Assembly: GCA_902782395.1 (NCBI GenBank)
Contig: CACZNF010000006.1
Coordinates: 1-14,867 of the forward strand
Reading direction: 5' to 3'
Length of the DNA: 14,867 nucleotides
Source of the DNA: an uncultured Erysipelotrichaceae bacterium
Lineage (GTDB): Bacteria; Bacillota_I; Bacilli_A; RFN20; CAG-826
Shown: positions 6,741 to 14,867 of the stretch, piece by piece
Layout: every line of letters begins with the position of its first letter
How positions within the stretch are numbered: the stretch's first letter is position 1
Made by a program: the position numbers and the translations under genes
The notes under the pieces: model-generated
What the model was told of the DNA's origin: nothing
Databases searched by the model: none
What the model saw: the letters and a program-made list of their open reading frames with translations, nothing else

Positions 6741-6769
6741 AAAGAAGCACCTTTGGTGTTTCTTTTTTT
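6741..6769 (+). terminator. Intrinsic terminator after tsf, abutting the pyrH ribosome binding site
   Basis: AAGAAGCACC at 6742-6751 pairs with GGTGTTTCTT at 6755-6764 (ten pairs, one G-U, three-base loop), followed by T's to 6769. The very next bases, AGGAGG at 6770-6775, are the pyrH Shine-Dalgarno. Partial read-through is therefore the likely route to pyrH unless an unseen promoter exists, since none is clear between 6728 and 6782. Confidence 0.85.
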
Positions 6770-6782
6770 AGGAGGAAAACGT

Positions 6783-7499
6783 ATGGCTTATAAAAGAGTA
6801 CTACTTAAATTATCCGGTGAAGCTTTAAAGGAAAATAGCGACGCTATTCTCTCTGCTGAAGCTTTAGACAACATGGCCAAGATGGTCAAAAGCATCCATG
6901 ATAGCGGTGTACAAGTTTGCATTGTTATCGGTGCTGGTAACATCTGGCGTGGTAAGATTGCCAAAGACGCTGGTATGGATCAATACGAAGCGGACTATAT
7001 GGGCATGATGGGCACAGTCATTAATGCTGTGGCCTTAGGTGCTAGACTCAAAGTCTTAGGCGTTGCTTCATTAGTCACAAGTGCAATTGGACCAGTTCCA
7101 GAAGTTAATGTGCCTTATTCCATTGATGTCGCTGATAAAGCGATGAATGAAGGTAAAGTTGTCTTCCTTTCCGGTGGTACAGGTAAGCCATATTGCTCCA
7201 CAGATACCGCTGCGGCTATGAGAGCGGTGGAATTAAACTGTGATGCTATCCTCATGGGTAAAAATGGGGTTGAAGGTGTCTATGACAAAGATCCAAGAGT
7301 CAATCCAGACGCAAAATTCTTCCCAGAAATCACATTCGAAGAAATGTTAAAACAAAATCTTCAAATTATGGATATATCTGCGATAGAATTAATAAAGGAT
7401 AGAGATATTCATATTTGTGTCTTCAGAATGGCAGCCGAAAACTTTATCGCGGCCGCTAGTGGAAAACGCATTGGAACTATCGTTAAAAAAGGAGAATAA
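6783..7499 (+). CDS. pyrH: Uridylate kinase (UMP kinase)
   Basis: PyrH phosphorylates UMP to UDP with ATP, feeding all pyrimidine nucleotides and UDP-sugars; the bacterial enzyme is a cytoplasmic hexamer of the amino-acid-kinase fold. The 238-residue product (usual length about 240) shows KLSGEAL near the N-terminus, GAGNIWRG in the UMP/phosphate site, a TGKPYCSTDTAAAMRA segment matching the family's GTGNPFFTTDTAAALRA, and GVEGVYDKDPR in the ATP-binding region. ATG 6783 follows AGGAGG (6770-6775) by seven bases. An upstream in-frame ATG at 6753 lies within the terminator stem-loop and is rejected. frr follows after five bases, with its RBS in the pyrH end, so pyrH-frr is a unit. Confidence 0.97.
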   Translation: MAYKRVLLKLSGEALKENSDAILSAEALDNMAKMVKSIHDSGVQVCIVIGAGNIWRGKIAKDAGMDQYEADYMGMMGTVINAVALGARLKVLGVASLVTSAIGPVPEVNVPYSIDVADKAMNEGKVVFLSGGTGKPYCSTDTAAAMRAVELNCDAILMGKNGVEGVYDKDPRVNPDAKFFPEITFEEMLKQNLQIMDISAIELIKDRDIHICVFRMAAENFIAAASGKRIGTIVKKGE

Positions 7500-7504
7500 T
7501 CACC

Positions 7505-8050
7505 ATGGATGAACTCGTATTAGACATGCAAGAAAAGATGAACAAATCTGTCGAGTCTTTAAAATTCCAATTAACCTCATTAAGAACAGGCAAAGCAACA
7601 CCTAACATGCTCAATGGTATCGAAGTCGATTATTACGGCACAATGACACCAATTAACCAAATGAGCTCAGTTTCTGTTCCAGAACCAAGACAATTACTCA
7701 TTAAACCTTACGATAAAAACGACGCTAAAGCCATCATCGCCGCTATCAATAAGAGCGATCTTGGAATTAACCCAATTAACGAAGGTACTCAAATTAGATT
7801 AACTATTCCTCCTCTAACTGAAGAAAGAAGAAGAGAAGTCGTTAAACAAGCTAAGAAATATGGCGAAGAAATCAAGGTTGCAATCCGTAATATCAGACGT
7901 GACTATATTGACTTAGCAAAAGATGATGATTCTTATACTGAAGATTATCAAAAGAAGTTATTAGAAGACTTAGAAAAAGTCGTAACAGATTCCATCAAAG
8001 CAGTGGACAACGTTGTCGCTGAAAAAGAAAAAGAATTGATGTCTATCTAG
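7505..8050 (+). CDS. frr: Ribosome recycling factor
   Basis: RRF works with EF-G to split post-termination ribosomes and release mRNA and tRNA. The 181-residue product matches the family length (about 185). It has the N-terminal helix MQEKMNKSVESLKFQLTSLRTGKA, the NMLNGIEVDYYG segment, the VPEPRQLLIKPYDKN beta segment, and the long C-terminal helices of the three-helix bundle (EERRREVVKQAKKYGEE). AAAAAAGGAG at 7485-7494, in the last pyrH codons, serves as RBS, 10 bases ahead of ATG 7505. It ends in TAG, the only TAG stop in the window. In most Firmicutes uppS comes next, but here a terminator and then cdsA follow. Confidence 0.97.
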   Translation: MDELVLDMQEKMNKSVESLKFQLTSLRTGKATPNMLNGIEVDYYGTMTPINQMSSVSVPEPRQLLIKPYDKNDAKAIIAAINKSDLGINPINEGTQIRLTIPPLTEERRREVVKQAKKYGEEIKVAIRNIRRDYIDLAKDDDSYTEDYQKKLLEDLEKVVTDSIKAVDNVVAEKEKELMSI

Positions 8051-8077
8051 TCATCTAAAAACAAATATTAATAAAAT

Positions 8078-8107
8078 AGCGGTTATTTATTACAAATACC
8101 GCTTTTT
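8078..8107 (+). terminator. Intrinsic terminator of pyrH-frr
   Basis: AGCGG (8078-8082) pairs with CCGCT (8099-8103), and TATTT (8084-8088) with AAATA (8094-8098). The stem has ten pairs with one bulged T and a five-base loop, followed by TTTTT at 8103-8107. Confidence 0.85.
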
Positions 8108-8118
8108 ATGTGTATACT
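8089..8118 (+). promoter_or_regulatory. Probable promoter for the cdsA-dxr-rseP-polC run
   Basis: TATACT at 8113-8118 is a good -10. ATTACA at 8089-8094, 18 bases upstream inside the terminator loop and right arm, is a four-of-six match to TTGACA. The predicted start is 8125, 13 bases before the cdsA ATG, with no Shine-Dalgarno in that short leader. The promoter starts transcription almost where the previous unit ends. Confidence 0.5.
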
Positions 8119-8137
8119 ATTTTTAAGTGTTAGTTTT

Positions 8138-9151
8138 ATGAAAGAACGCAAGCCAATATTTCAACCTAATGAATTAAGTAATGCCGCAGTAACATCGATG
8201 CGTACTAGAATCATCGCTGGTTTAACTGCAATTGCGATTGTTTTACCTTTTGTTATTTTTGGTGACTTACCATTCTTTGTGTTTATTTCTATCGTTTTAG
8301 TTTTCGCCATTATCGAAATCATTAGATGCGCTAAAACTAAATATTCCAAACTCTTATATGTCACAACATTTATCCTAGCGTTCCTTATTTTATTCTGGAA
8401 CGTTATTCAAGATATTCCTTCAATGGATAGCTCTTGGCGAATCTATGATAGTTATGACCGCATAACGGTCTCAGTAACTATTATGTTTGTTGGCATTATT
8501 TTGACTGCTTTCACCGTTATTAGTGATGAAAACTTCACGATTATCGATGGCTGTTTTATCTTCATGATGACAGTAATTATTTCCTTAGGTTTGGAAAGTT
8601 TATTATATCTAAGATATATTCCTGTAGTAGAACACCATAAAGCCTTATTAGATGCGGGAGAAACATATTCATATTTCAATCTATATGATAACTGTGAATC
8701 ATTCTTCCTCATTCTTTTTGTGGCCTTGGGTGCATGCTTAAACGATGCCTTTGCCTACTTTGTGGGTGTCTTCTTTGGCAAACACAAAATGAATCCAAGA
8801 ATTTCCCCTAAGAAAACATGGGAAGGTTTCTTTGGCGGTGTGTTCCTTGCTGGTGCTTTCTGCGCAGGCTTTGCCTTTATCATGGCCGCTAATAAGCATC
8901 CTTTATTAACAGGATTCTTAGATATGGAACACTGGTATCATATTCTCGTTTTATCATTCCTTATGCCACTTGTGTCCACGCTTGGTGATTTAGTCTTCTC
9001 CTCTATTAAGAGACATTACCAAATTAAAGACTTCTCTAATCTTATCCCAGGTCATGGTGGTATCTTAGATCGTTTAGATTCAATTATATTTGCCGCTGCT
9101 ACAGCTGCTATCTATATTTCCATCTTACTCGGAGGTCACGTCTTACCATGA
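8138..9151 (+). CDS. cdsA: Phosphatidate cytidylyltransferase (CDP-diglyceride synthase)
   Basis: CdsA is an integral membrane enzyme that makes CDP-diacylglycerol from phosphatidate and CTP, the branch point for phospholipids. The product of about 337 residues has many hydrophobic helices. It carries the family signature near the C-terminus: STLGDLVFSSIKRHYQIKD followed by PGHGGILDRLDS, with the upstream PRISPKKTWEG motif. An in-frame ATG at 8108 overlaps the promoter and immediately follows the terminator, so it is rejected. ATG 8138 is the best start, but ATG 8198 (MRTRIIAGL, like the N-terminus of many homologues) is a real alternative giving 317 residues. Neither has an RBS. The stop is TGA at 9149-9151, overlapping the dxr ATG (ATGA). 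A second TGA follows at once. Neighbours dxr and rseP are the usual Firmicutes partners; uppS is missing upstream. Confidence 0.93.
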   Translation: MKERKPIFQPNELSNAAVTSMRTRIIAGLTAIAIVLPFVIFGDLPFFVFISIVLVFAIIEIIRCAKTKYSKLLYVTTFILAFLILFWNVIQDIPSMDSSWRIYDSYDRITVSVTIMFVGIILTAFTVISDENFTIIDGCFIFMMTVIISLGLESLLYLRYIPVVEHHKALLDAGETYSYFNLYDNCESFFLILFVALGACLNDAFAYFVGVFFGKHKMNPRISPKKTWEGFFGGVFLAGAFCAGFAFIMAANKHPLLTGFLDMEHWYHILVLSFLMPLVSTLGDLVFSSIKRHYQIKDFSNLIPGHGGILDRLDSIIFAAATAAIYISILLGGHVLP

Positions 9152-10317
9152 TGACCATATGCCTCTTAGGGGCATCTGGTTCAATCGGCACTCAAACAAT
9201 TGATGTGATGCTCAAAAACCCAGCTGACTTTACTTTAGAGTCTTTTTCAGTTGGTCATCAAACAAGAAAAATCCGTGGTATCGTTAATCATTTCCCAAAA
9301 GTGAAGGGAATTTGTATTCAAGATAAACGCAAACTAGCGTATTTTAGAAAATCCTATCCAAACATTACCTTTTACTATGGTGATGAAGGCTTAAATGAAC
9401 TCATTAAAAATAGCACTGCGAAGATGGTAGTTAATGCTTTGGTGGGTTTTGTGGGACTAAAGCCCACAATTACGGCTTTAGAATGCGATAAGATTGTGGC
9501 TTTATCCAATAAAGAGTCTTTAGTGGTGGGTGGAGAACTCATCAACAAACTCTTAAAAGAAAGAAACGGCAAATTAGTGCCAATCGATAGTGAACACGTG
9601 GCTATCGCTAAATGTTTAGCGGTCCAAGACACTGATATTGATAAAGTTATTATCACAGCTTCAGGTGGGGCTTTTAGAAATCTTAAGAGAGAACAATTAA
9701 AAGACGTTACACCAGAACAAGCACTTAATCATCCTAACTGGAAAATGGGCAAAAAGATTACTATCGATAGTGCCTCTATGGTTAATAAAGCCTTCGAAAT
9801 TATTGAAGCTCATTATCTATTTGGTTTACCAATCGATAAAATCGAAACAATTCTCAATTTAAACTCTTACGTGCACTCGCTTGTGCGCTATAATAATGGC
9901 ACCTATCGTATGGAAGTGGGTAAGCCCGATATGCGTAAGCCCATTAAGTATGCCTTATATCAAGGCTTAATCAATTACGAAACAGTCGTCTCAGATGATT
10001 TATCTAAAGTCAAAAATACGACTTTTGCGCCTTTTGATGAAAACCGCTACCCAATCGTTAGATTAGCGAAAAAAGTCATTCAAGAAAAAGGTACCCTAGG
10101 TGCGGTCTTTAACGCCGCTAACGAAGAGGCTGTCTATGCCTTTTTAGACCATAAGATTCCGTTCTTAGGCATTGAGGGAATTATCAATCAATGTGTCGAA
10201 GAACATCGTTTAATTAAAAACCCAAGTTATGAAACACTCAAAGAAGTGGATCAATTAACAAGGGCGAAAGTTAAGAAATTAATCAAGGAAGGAGAGTATA
10301 AAGTATGCAAGTGCTAA
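9148..10317 (+). CDS. dxr: 1-deoxy-D-xylulose 5-phosphate reductoisomerase
   Basis: Dxr converts DXP to 2-C-methyl-D-erythritol 4-phosphate with NADPH, the first committed step of the MEP isoprenoid pathway, in the cytoplasm. The 389-residue product has the NADPH-binding GASGSIGTQT at about 8-17, ALSNKESLVVGG, and the metal-binding DSEH at 147-150. TASGGAF and the HPNWKMGKKITIDSASM(V)NKAFE stretch around the active site follow, with the C-terminal domain last. Length is standard. The start ATG 9148 overlaps the cdsA stop, with GGAGGT at 9131-9136 as RBS. A second ATG three bases on is less well spaced. The 3' end overlaps rseP by 13 bases. Its presence shows that the organism makes isoprenoid precursors by the MEP route. 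uppS, the usual local consumer of that pathway, is not in the window. Confidence 0.97.
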   Translation: MMTICLLGASGSIGTQTIDVMLKNPADFTLESFSVGHQTRKIRGIVNHFPKVKGICIQDKRKLAYFRKSYPNITFYYGDEGLNELIKNSTAKMVVNALVGFVGLKPTITALECDKIVALSNKESLVVGGELINKLLKERNGKLVPIDSEHVAIAKCLAVQDTDIDKVIITASGGAFRNLKREQLKDVTPEQALNHPNWKMGKKITIDSASMVNKAFEIIEAHYLFGLPIDKIETILNLNSYVHSLVRYNNGTYRMEVGKPDMRKPIKYALYQGLINYETVVSDDLSKVKNTTFAPFDENRYPIVRLAKKVIQEKGTLGAVFNAANEEAVYAFLDHKIPFLGIEGIINQCVEEHRLIKNPSYETLKEVDQLTRAKVKKLIKEGEYKVCKC

Positions 10318-11573
10318 CAACCATTTTGTATATCCTTTTATTTATCGTCTTCCTTTCTATATTAATCATTGTCCATGAACTTGGACATTTAGCCGCTGCT
10401 AAAGCATTCAATGTCTATTGTTTAGAATATTCCGTTGGTATGGGGCCACTTCTTTTCAAGTACAAAAGAAAAAACGGCGAAACCCAGTTCTCTTTAAGAG
10501 GTATTCCTTTTGGTGGTTATGTCTCTATGTATGGAGAAGGGGTCGAACTACCTGAAGGAGTAGAGATACCAGAAAGTAGATCATTACATGGCATTAAGTG
10601 GTGGAAGAGATCCATTATTTTAATCGCTGGTGTGACCATGAACGCCTTACTAGCGCTCACTTTCTTCTTCATTAGTAACTGCATTCCTCAAAAAGATATT
10701 ACATATATCAACCAAATATCCGTCGCTGAATCTTCCGTGGCTTATAACGCTGGTTTAAGAAGTGAAGATGTCTTTAAGATGGACTCCTATGCTTATTATG
10801 ATGAGGTCGCTAATGTTCAAAGAACATATTACCTCGCTGATATGCAAACAACCTTTAATGGTAATGAATCAACTAAATATGCGACATGCTTTAACTTTGC
10901 GACATTAAGTGATTTAAAACATGTTGATTTAAGCGAATTCATGTATATCTATGAACTTAAAGTCGATAACGGTAATTATGTTCCTGACTTTAGTAAATAT
11001 GTCACTCCAAACTTCCAATACGCAACAATTCACCTCACCAAGAGAGTACCTGGTGCAGACGGTAAGCTTGTAGACGGCGATGTCTTCACCTTCAATGTCG
11101 AACAAAAAGAAGGTGTTATTTCCTCATTCGGCTGCTCTTTATATTGAGAAACAATTCGATTAAATGCTGGCCAAGCATTTGTTAAAACATTTAAAGACTT
11201 TGGTGAATCTTCTGTTGTTTTAGTCAAAGCCATTGGTCAATTATTCACATCCGCGGAAGCTTGGAAACAAACTGGTGGTGTGATTGCTGTAGCCGTGGAA
11301 ACCACAGGCGTTCTACAAAACTTTGGCTTTGCCAAGTTCTTATATGTCTGGGCTTTTATCTCAGTTAACTTAGCAATCTTTAATCTTCTTCCTTTCCCAG
11401 GATTAGATGGTTGGCAGTTATTAGTCACCTTCATCGAAGCGGGAACAAGAAAAAAGATTCCAGATAAAGTTAAAAATATCGTCTCCCTGATTGGTTTAGG
11501 GTTACTATTATTATTGATGGGTGTCATCCTTATTAAGGATGTGTTTACCTACTTCTTGGTGGCAATGTTATGA
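10305..11573 (+). pseudogene. rseP: RseP/RasP site-2 zinc metalloprotease, interrupted by one in-frame TGA
   Basis: RseP-type site-2 proteases cut membrane-embedded anti-sigma factors and signal-peptide remnants inside the membrane. The first transmembrane helix ends in the zinc motif HELGH at 24-28. A divergent PDZ-like region (about 130-270) follows the second helix. The C-terminal helices carry NLLPFPGLDGWQ, with the third zinc ligand Asp at codon 368 (usual form NLLPIPALDGGR). The frame is broken only by TGA at 11145-11147 (codon 281). Both sides are otherwise in one frame, giving 422 residues to TGA 11571-11573, close to the RasP length of about 420. All 24 or so tryptophans encoded by the other visible codons, five of them in this gene, use TGG, so wholesale UGA=Trp is unlikely. 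Stopping at codon 281 would remove the Asp ligand and inactivate the enzyme. The RBS is AAGGAAGGAG before ATG 10305. rseP overlaps dxr by 13 bases and polC by four. Confidence 0.85.
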
Positions 11574-14500
11574 CGGACAAAATGGTATCTTTCTTAAATC
11601 ATATCCATATCGAAAATATCGATGCTTTTGATATTGATTTTGAAATGGTCGGTCGTAACCGTTTTAAACGTGAACAAGTTGATATGGTGATTGTTAAAAA
11701 AACACCATGGAAATATCACTTATTAAGACAGTTCCAAGATGGTTTAAATACTTTAACTTACCCATACTTATTAAGATTCTCTTACGTTGTAAGACCTAAT
11801 ATGGATGACTTATTAAGTCTTTTTGACGAATGGTATCAAACTTTATATCACATTCCTCATAATCTTCTTTTAGAACCACAAAATGAATCTTTATTAAAAG
11901 TGACATACGCTAATGAGGCAGAAAAAGAACAATACCAAAATAGCATTAAAGACTTTAGAGATTTCTTAGATTTCTTAAACTATGAGTTTTCTATTATCGA
12001 AGAAGTCGCTCCTCAAGAAGAATTAGTGAACATTTCTAAAAAGGAAATGAAAAAGATTGTGGAGAAAGCTAATGCTGAAGCAGAAACAGCTTTAGAAGAA
12101 GAAAGCGCTGCTCGTCAAATCAACGACCGTAGTGAAGTTGAAGAAATGATTGCCCAAGAAAAGGCACAACTCAACGAAGAAACTGAAGATCAATTATTAA
12201 AACTTGCTCGTCAAAACGCTAGAGAAATGGCTAGAGATAGAGAAAGAGCGAGATTAAATAGACGTGGTAATTATGAACCACTTGATAATATCGATGATAT
12301 TGTGAGAACAAGTGACCACGTAGACTTCTCCGCTAAAGTGTTCTCCGTAGAAATTAACGAATACGGCGAAAGAAAGAAACTCAATATTGGTTTATTTGAT
12401 GAAAAAGGTGGCGCTATTTACGCTAACTGTTATCAAAATGCATCAATCACTGATGAAACAGTAGAAGAAATGAAAAAGTGGGGCACTAATGTTCGTATTA
12501 GAGGCGCTGCTTATTACGATGAATATAACAAAGCCATGGCGGTTAAAGCGCACTTTATCGACCTTTTACCACCAGATGAAATTGAAAAAGATACAGCGGA
12601 AGTGAAACGTGTTGAACTTCACCTACATTCCAACATGTCCACAATGGATGGCATTAGCCATATGATTGACTATGCTAAATACGCTAAAGCTTTAGGTCAT
12701 ACCGCAATGGCGATTACTGATCACGCTGTTGTTCAAGGCTATCCAGATGCACAAGATGCTGGTAAAAAGACCGGTATTAAAATGCTTTATGGTGTGGAAT
12801 TCTACATGGTCGATGATAATTTGAAATATATCAAAAACCCATCACCTGTCGAATTAAACCGCGCTAAGTACGTTGTTCTCGACTTAGAAACAACTGGCTT
12901 AAACTGCTACTATGACCGTATTATTGAATTTGGTGCGGTGAAAGTGGAAAACGGTATTGTTACCGAATCAATGGATATTTTAATTAATCCGCAAATTCCA
13001 CTTCCAAAGCGTATCGTGGAAATTACTAACATCACCGATAAGATGTTAGAAGATAAACCTACAATCCGTGAGGCTTTGCCAAAAATTATCGACTGGATTG
13101 GCGACGCTATTTTGGTCACCCATAACGCCTCCTTCGACTTTTCATTCTTGCAACACGCATTAATGAGAGAAGGCATGCCAATTATGAATAATGCGGTAAT
13201 CGATACCCTTCCTTTATCACGTTATTTGTTCCCAGAATCTAGAAGCCATACTTTAGGTAGCTTATGCCGCAACATGGAAGTCGAATATAAAGAAGACGAA
13301 GCCCACCGTGCGGACTACGATGCTAAGGTCTTAAATGATGTTTGGCAGCCAATGCTCGTTCTTTTAACTAAGAAGAACCATCATTTAACACATGCTGAAT
13401 TAGAAAAACTCGAAACACCTAAATCACTCTTAAAGCACATTAGACCAACCCATGTCATTGCTTTAGCAAAGAATAAAGCGGGTCTAAAAGCTTTATATAA
13501 ACTCGTTTCTTATTCCCATATCGATTACCTCGCGGAAGTGCCAAAGATTCCACGTCGTGAAATTGAAAAACTAAGAGAAAACTTACTTATTGGTTCTGCT
13601 TGCTTTAATGGTGAAGTCTTTAGAAACGCTCAATACTATGGCGATGATGTCTTAAAAGAAACAATCGCTTTCTATGACTATATCGAAATCCAACCATTAG
13701 AAAATTACTCATTCCTTATTAACATGGGTGATATGACCCAAGAAGAGCTCGTTACTCACATTAAAGATATTGTGAGATGCGCTGATGAAATGGGTAAACC
13801 AGTATGCGCGACTGGTGATGTTCACTATGTCACTAAGAAACACAAAGTGTTTAGAGATGTTTATATCTCCGCTAAAGGTATCGGTGGTGTTAATCACCCA
13901 CTCAATCCATATAAACGTAGTAGAATGCCTGAATTTGAAAATCCAGACCAACATTACCGTACAACAACTGAAATGCTTGAATGTATGAACTTCTTAGGCG
14001 AAGAAAAAGCCTATGAAGTGACTGTCACTAATACAAATAAAATCGCGGACATGATTGAACCAATTATGCCTGTTCCTAACGATCACTTATACACCACAAC
14101 TATTGAAAACTGTGAAAACAAGTTGAAAGATATGTGTTTTGAAAAAGCACACTCCATGTATGGTGATCCATTACCTGAATATATCCAAACCCGTTTGGAA
14201 AAAGAATTAAACGGTATTATTTCTAATGGTTATTCCGTTATTTACTACATTGCTCACTTATTAATTAAGAAAGCTAATGAAGATGGTTACATCGTTGGTA
14301 GCCGTGGTTCTGTCGGTTCTTCTTTTGTTGCGACTATGTCTAACATCACTGAAGTTAACCCATTACCTCCTCACTATAGATGTCCAAAATGTAAACACCT
14401 TGAATGGACCAAAGAAACAATGCCTGAATATCGTTCTGGTTATGATTTACCAGATAAGGTTTGTCCAATATGTGGTGAACCAATGGTGCACGATGGACAA

Positions 14501-14867
14501 GATATTCCATTCGAAACATTCTTAGGCTTCAACGCTGAAAAGACACCTGATATTGACCTTAACTTCCCAGGTGATTATCAAGCTAAAGCCCATGACTACA
14601 CTAAAGTGTTATTAGGTGAAAACAATGTTTTCCGTGCTGGTACTATTGAAACAGTTGCGGAAAAAACGGCTTTCGGTTTTGCTCGTGGCTTTATTGAAAG
14701 AAAAGGCTTAGACGTTGATTCTTATCCAAAAGCTAAGATTCACTATTTAGCCTCAGGCTGTGTTGATGTCAAACGTACAACTGGTCAACACCCAGGTGGT
14801 ATCGTTGTTGTTCCTACTGAATACGAAGTCTATGACTTTACACCAGTGCAATATCCTGCTGATGATA
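11570..14867 (+). CDS. polC: DNA polymerase III PolC, 3'-truncated by window edge
   Basis: PolC is the Gram-positive replicative polymerase with built-in 3'-5' proofreading. I read 1099 open codons from ATG 11570 to the window end with no stop. In order: an N-terminal domain (1 to about 155); a highly charged, Glu/Lys/Arg-rich segment, probably coiled coil or linker (about 158-240); and an OB fold (about 251-340). The PHP domain follows with HLH at 351-353 and TDH further on, and is split by a DnaQ-type exonuclease (DLE 438-440, HNASFD 518-523, H579 and D584). The second PHP half comes after it. The polymerase palm has GSRGSVGSS from 910, a four-cysteine zinc site (938, 941, 965, 968), and catalytic DIDLNF with Asp994 and Asp996. 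The third catalytic Asp and the C-terminal domains lie beyond the edge. The start overlaps the rseP stop (ATGA), and only a weak GGTGG precedes it. proS, often between rseP and polC, is absent. Confidence 0.97.
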   Translation, partial: MTDKMVSFLNHIHIENIDAFDIDFEMVGRNRFKREQVDMVIVKKTPWKYHLLRQFQDGLNTLTYPYLLRFSYVVRPNMDDLLSLFDEWYQTLYHIPHNLLLEPQNESLLKVTYANEAEKEQYQNSIKDFRDFLDFLNYEFSIIEEVAPQEELVNISKKEMKKIVEKANAEAETALEEESAARQINDRSEVEEMIAQEKAQLNEETEDQLLKLARQNAREMARDRERARLNRRGNYEPLDNIDDIVRTSDHVDFSAKVFSVEINEYGERKKLNIGLFDEKGGAIYANCYQNASITDETVEEMKKWGTNVRIRGAAYYDEYNKAMAVKAHFIDLLPPDEIEKDTAEVKRVELHLHSNMSTMDGISHMIDYAKYAKALGHTAMAITDHAVVQGYPDAQDAGKKTGIKMLYGVEFYMVDDNLKYIKNPSPVELNRAKYVVLDLETTGLNCYYDRIIEFGAVKVENGIVTESMDILINPQIPLPKRIVEITNITDKMLEDKPTIREALPKIIDWIGDAILVTHNASFDFSFLQHALMREGMPIMNNAVIDTLPLSRYLFPESRSHTLGSLCRNMEVEYKEDEAHRADYDAKVLNDVWQPMLVLLTKKNHHLTHAELEKLETPKSLLKHIRPTHVIALAKNKAGLKALYKLVSYSHIDYLAEVPKIPRREIEKLRENLLIGSACFNGEVFRNAQYYGDDVLKETIAFYDYIEIQPLENYSFLINMGDMTQEELVTHIKDIVRCADEMGKPVCATGDVHYVTKKHKVFRDVYISAKGIGGVNHPLNPYKRSRMPEFENPDQHYRTTTEMLECMNFLGEEKAYEVTVTNTNKIADMIEPIMPVPNDHLYTTTIENCENKLKDMCFEKAHSMYGDPLPEYIQTRLEKELNGIISNGYSVIYYIAHLLIKKANEDGYIVGSRGSVGSSFVATMSNITEVNPLPPHYRCPKCKHLEWTKETMPEYRSGYDLPDKVCPICGEPMVHDGQDIPFETFLGFNAEKTPDIDLNFPGDYQAKAHDYTKVLLGENNVFRAGTIETVAEKTAFGFARGFIERKGLDVDSYPKAKIHYLASGCVDVKRTTGQHPGGIVVVPTEYEVYDFTPVQYPADD

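Noticed and set aside
6753..6782. Upstream ATG for pyrH
   Set aside because: It lies in the terminator loop and right arm, while AGGAGG and MAYKRVLLKLSGEAL mark the start at 6783.
8108..8137. Upstream ATG for cdsA
   Set aside because: It directly follows the terminator T-tract and overlaps the -10 box TATACT, so transcripts starting near 8125 would not contain it.
1..14867. General use of genetic code 4 (TGA as tryptophan)
   Set aside because: About 24 tryptophan codons in the window are all TGG, and only one internal TGA is seen. True code-4 genomes use TGA heavily. The question stays open only for the rseP codon.
1..14867. CRISPR array, tRNA, rRNA, insertion sequence, prophage or defence island
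   Set aside because: I saw no regularly spaced repeats, cloverleaf sequences, transposase motifs or terminal inverted repeats. The whole window is accounted for by housekeeping genes.

Overview
This window carries a compact, co-directional (+ strand) block of housekeeping genes from an AT-rich, low-GC Gram-positive bacterium. The evidence is PolC-type DNA polymerase III (a Bacillota/Mollicutes hallmark), the Firmicutes gene order rpsB-tsf-pyrH-frr-cdsA-dxr-rseP-polC, AGGAGG-type ribosome binding sites, and mostly TAA stops. The streamlined spacing, the loss of usual neighbours (trmFO, hslVU and codY after topA/xerC; uppS between frr and cdsA; proS before polC) and the long charged tails on ribosomal protein S2 suggest an uncultured reduced-genome member of the Bacilli/Erysipelotrichia-Mollicutes side. 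That placement is inference, and I cannot name a genus.

Layout: bases 1-550 are the 3' part of rnhB (RNase HII). A terminator hairpin that also contains the dprA Shine-Dalgarno follows, then dprA (608-1399) and topA (1518-3638). topA has its own near-consensus sigma-A promoter and a terminator that overlaps its stop codon. A Xer tyrosine recombinase gene (3676-4624) comes next. It appears leaderless and is broken by a 7-bp tandem duplication that shifts the frame. A strong extended -10 promoter and a leader of about 116 nt with three consecutive hairpins precede rpsB-tsf (4791-6727). Then come a terminator, pyrH-frr (6783-8050), another terminator with a promoter straight after it, and a tightly overlapped cdsA-dxr-rseP-polC run (8138 to the window end). 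The rseP frame is interrupted once by TGA at 11145-11147. polC runs off the right edge.

How the genes work together: rnhB, topA, xer and polC handle DNA (ribonucleotide removal, supercoiling relaxation, chromosome dimer resolution, replication). rpsB, tsf and frr serve translation. pyrH makes UDP. cdsA supplies CDP-diacylglycerol, dxr the MEP isoprenoid pathway, and rseP regulated intramembrane proteolysis. dprA protects incoming or recombining single-stranded DNA.

I found no CRISPR array, tRNA, rRNA, insertion sequence or defence system. The points most worth a second look are the two interrupted genes (xer, rseP), the structured rpsB leader, the S2 extensions, and the way terminators, promoters and ribosome binding sites share the same few bases. 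No gap longer than about 200 bases lacks a gene.
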